From Pseudoglutamicibacter albus (GTDB lineage Bacteria; Actinomycetota; Actinomycetes; Actinomycetales; Micrococcaceae), in the NCBI RefSeq assembly GCF_031458175.1, contig NZ_JAVDXX010000001.1, forward strand, positions 186,001-250,000: 64,000 nucleotides of DNA. Direction: 5' to 3'. The notes under the pieces were generated by a model, which saw nothing but the letters and a program-made list of their open reading frames with translations, did no database searches and was not told the DNA's origin. A program made the position numbers and the translations under genes. This document shows positions 63,718 to 64,000 of the stretch, piece after piece; within the stretch, counting starts at the first letter, position 1, and each line of letters opens with the position of its first letter.

Positions 63718-64000
63718 GTGGCGGAATTGACGCTGATTTTCGATGGCCGCTGTGGTGTGTGTACGCGGGCTGCGGGTTGGTTGCGGCGGCTTGATAGGGG
63801 TGGCCGGATCCAGCTGAGGGCCTCGCAAGAGCACGGGGTGCGTCAAGCGTACGGCCTCACGCAGGCTCAAACGGATGTTGAGATTTGGGGATTCCGCGTG
63901 GTTACCGGCGAAGGCCGCGTCATGGTTTCACGTGGTGCCGGTGCTGCGGCGATTGCGTTGGATGTCGCGATGGGCACGCGGATTTTTCGAAACCTGTATC
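63718..64000 (+). CDS. DUF393 thiol-disulfide (DCC family) protein, 3' truncated by window edge
   Basis: The first 94 codons of a gene that continues past the window. It starts at a GTG behind AAAGG, opens LIFDGRCGVCTRAAGWLRRL, the DCC signature with a DGxCGxC thioredoxin-like redox motif, and continues RIQLRASQ. This family is found in all major groups and is often linked to membrane electron transfer. The exact role is unknown. Confidence 0.75.
   Translation, partial: MAELTLIFDGRCGVCTRAAGWLRRLDRGGRIQLRASQEHGVRQAYGLTQAQTDVEIWGFRVVTGEGRVMVSRGAGAAAIALDVAMGTRIFRNLY

Overview
The window looks like chromosome of a high-GC Gram-positive actinobacterium, most likely Micrococcales/Micrococcaceae. 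The evidence is GC-rich codon use with frequent GTG/TTG starts, GTP-type PEP carboxykinase, a full-length Lhr helicase, a DUF4916 NUDIX protein, TGTGA-N6-TCACA boxes of the GlxR/CRP type, and several genes whose -10 hexamer sits 6-7 bases before the start codon, which suggests leaderless mRNAs. The genus assignment is inference. I see no phage, insertion sequence, integrase or CRISPR array. Two tRNA genes are present: Ser(CGA) and Arg(ACG).

Region 1 (1-2.7 kb) has the Gly/Pro-rich end of a truncated protein, a MarR regulator, two DUF202 membrane proteins and a LysR regulator. Region 2 (2.8-21 kb) is an amine-catabolism island. It holds gabT, a putrescine-oxidase-like flavoenzyme, a tandem universal stress protein, and a translationally coupled APC permease, agmatine deiminase and amidase-signature hydrolase. 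It continues with an aldehyde dehydrogenase, a copper amine oxidase with divergent TetR and AraC regulators, a second APC permease and a second aldehyde dehydrogenase. Together these can carry agmatine to putrescine, 4-aminobutanal, GABA and succinate, and primary amines to their acids. The step from N-carbamoylputrescine to putrescine has no nitrilase-type AguB here, and the amidase is the candidate replacement.

Region 3 (21-31 kb) has an ABC_sub_bind-type ABC transporter with a perfect GlxR box, a cytochrome b-like protein, a HAD phosphatase, a large secreted subtilase and a dual-cysteine pyridoxal kinase. Region 4 (31-43 kb) has a YhhQ queuosine-precursor transporter facing tgt, a NUDIX/unknown/tgt operon, an Old Yellow Enzyme, a glutamine amidotransferase, an overlapping operon of RluA synthase, DedA protein and a proline-rich membrane protein, and a manganese-type ABC importer behind an MntR/DtxR-like palindrome.

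Region 5 (43-54 kb) has lhr and then a minus-strand cluster that I consider the most unusual part. It comprises a radical SAM protein resembling archaeal tetraether-lipid synthase (Tes), a small membrane protein, an Lgt paralogue lacking canonical catalytic residues, and four small membrane proteins that look like serial duplicates. Region 6 (53-64 kb) is housekeeping: rlmH, an acetyltransferase, a PAP2 phosphatase, tRNA-Ser, tadA, upp, a two-component system, an orphan winged-helix regulator, a SixA-like phosphatase, tRNA-Arg, pckG and the start of a DUF393 protein.

A second structural signal runs through the window. Many genes are followed by short degenerate tandem repeats (units of 14-20 bp) in which each unit begins with or contains a stop codon. 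Most unit lengths are not multiples of three, so in several cases stops fall in all three frames.
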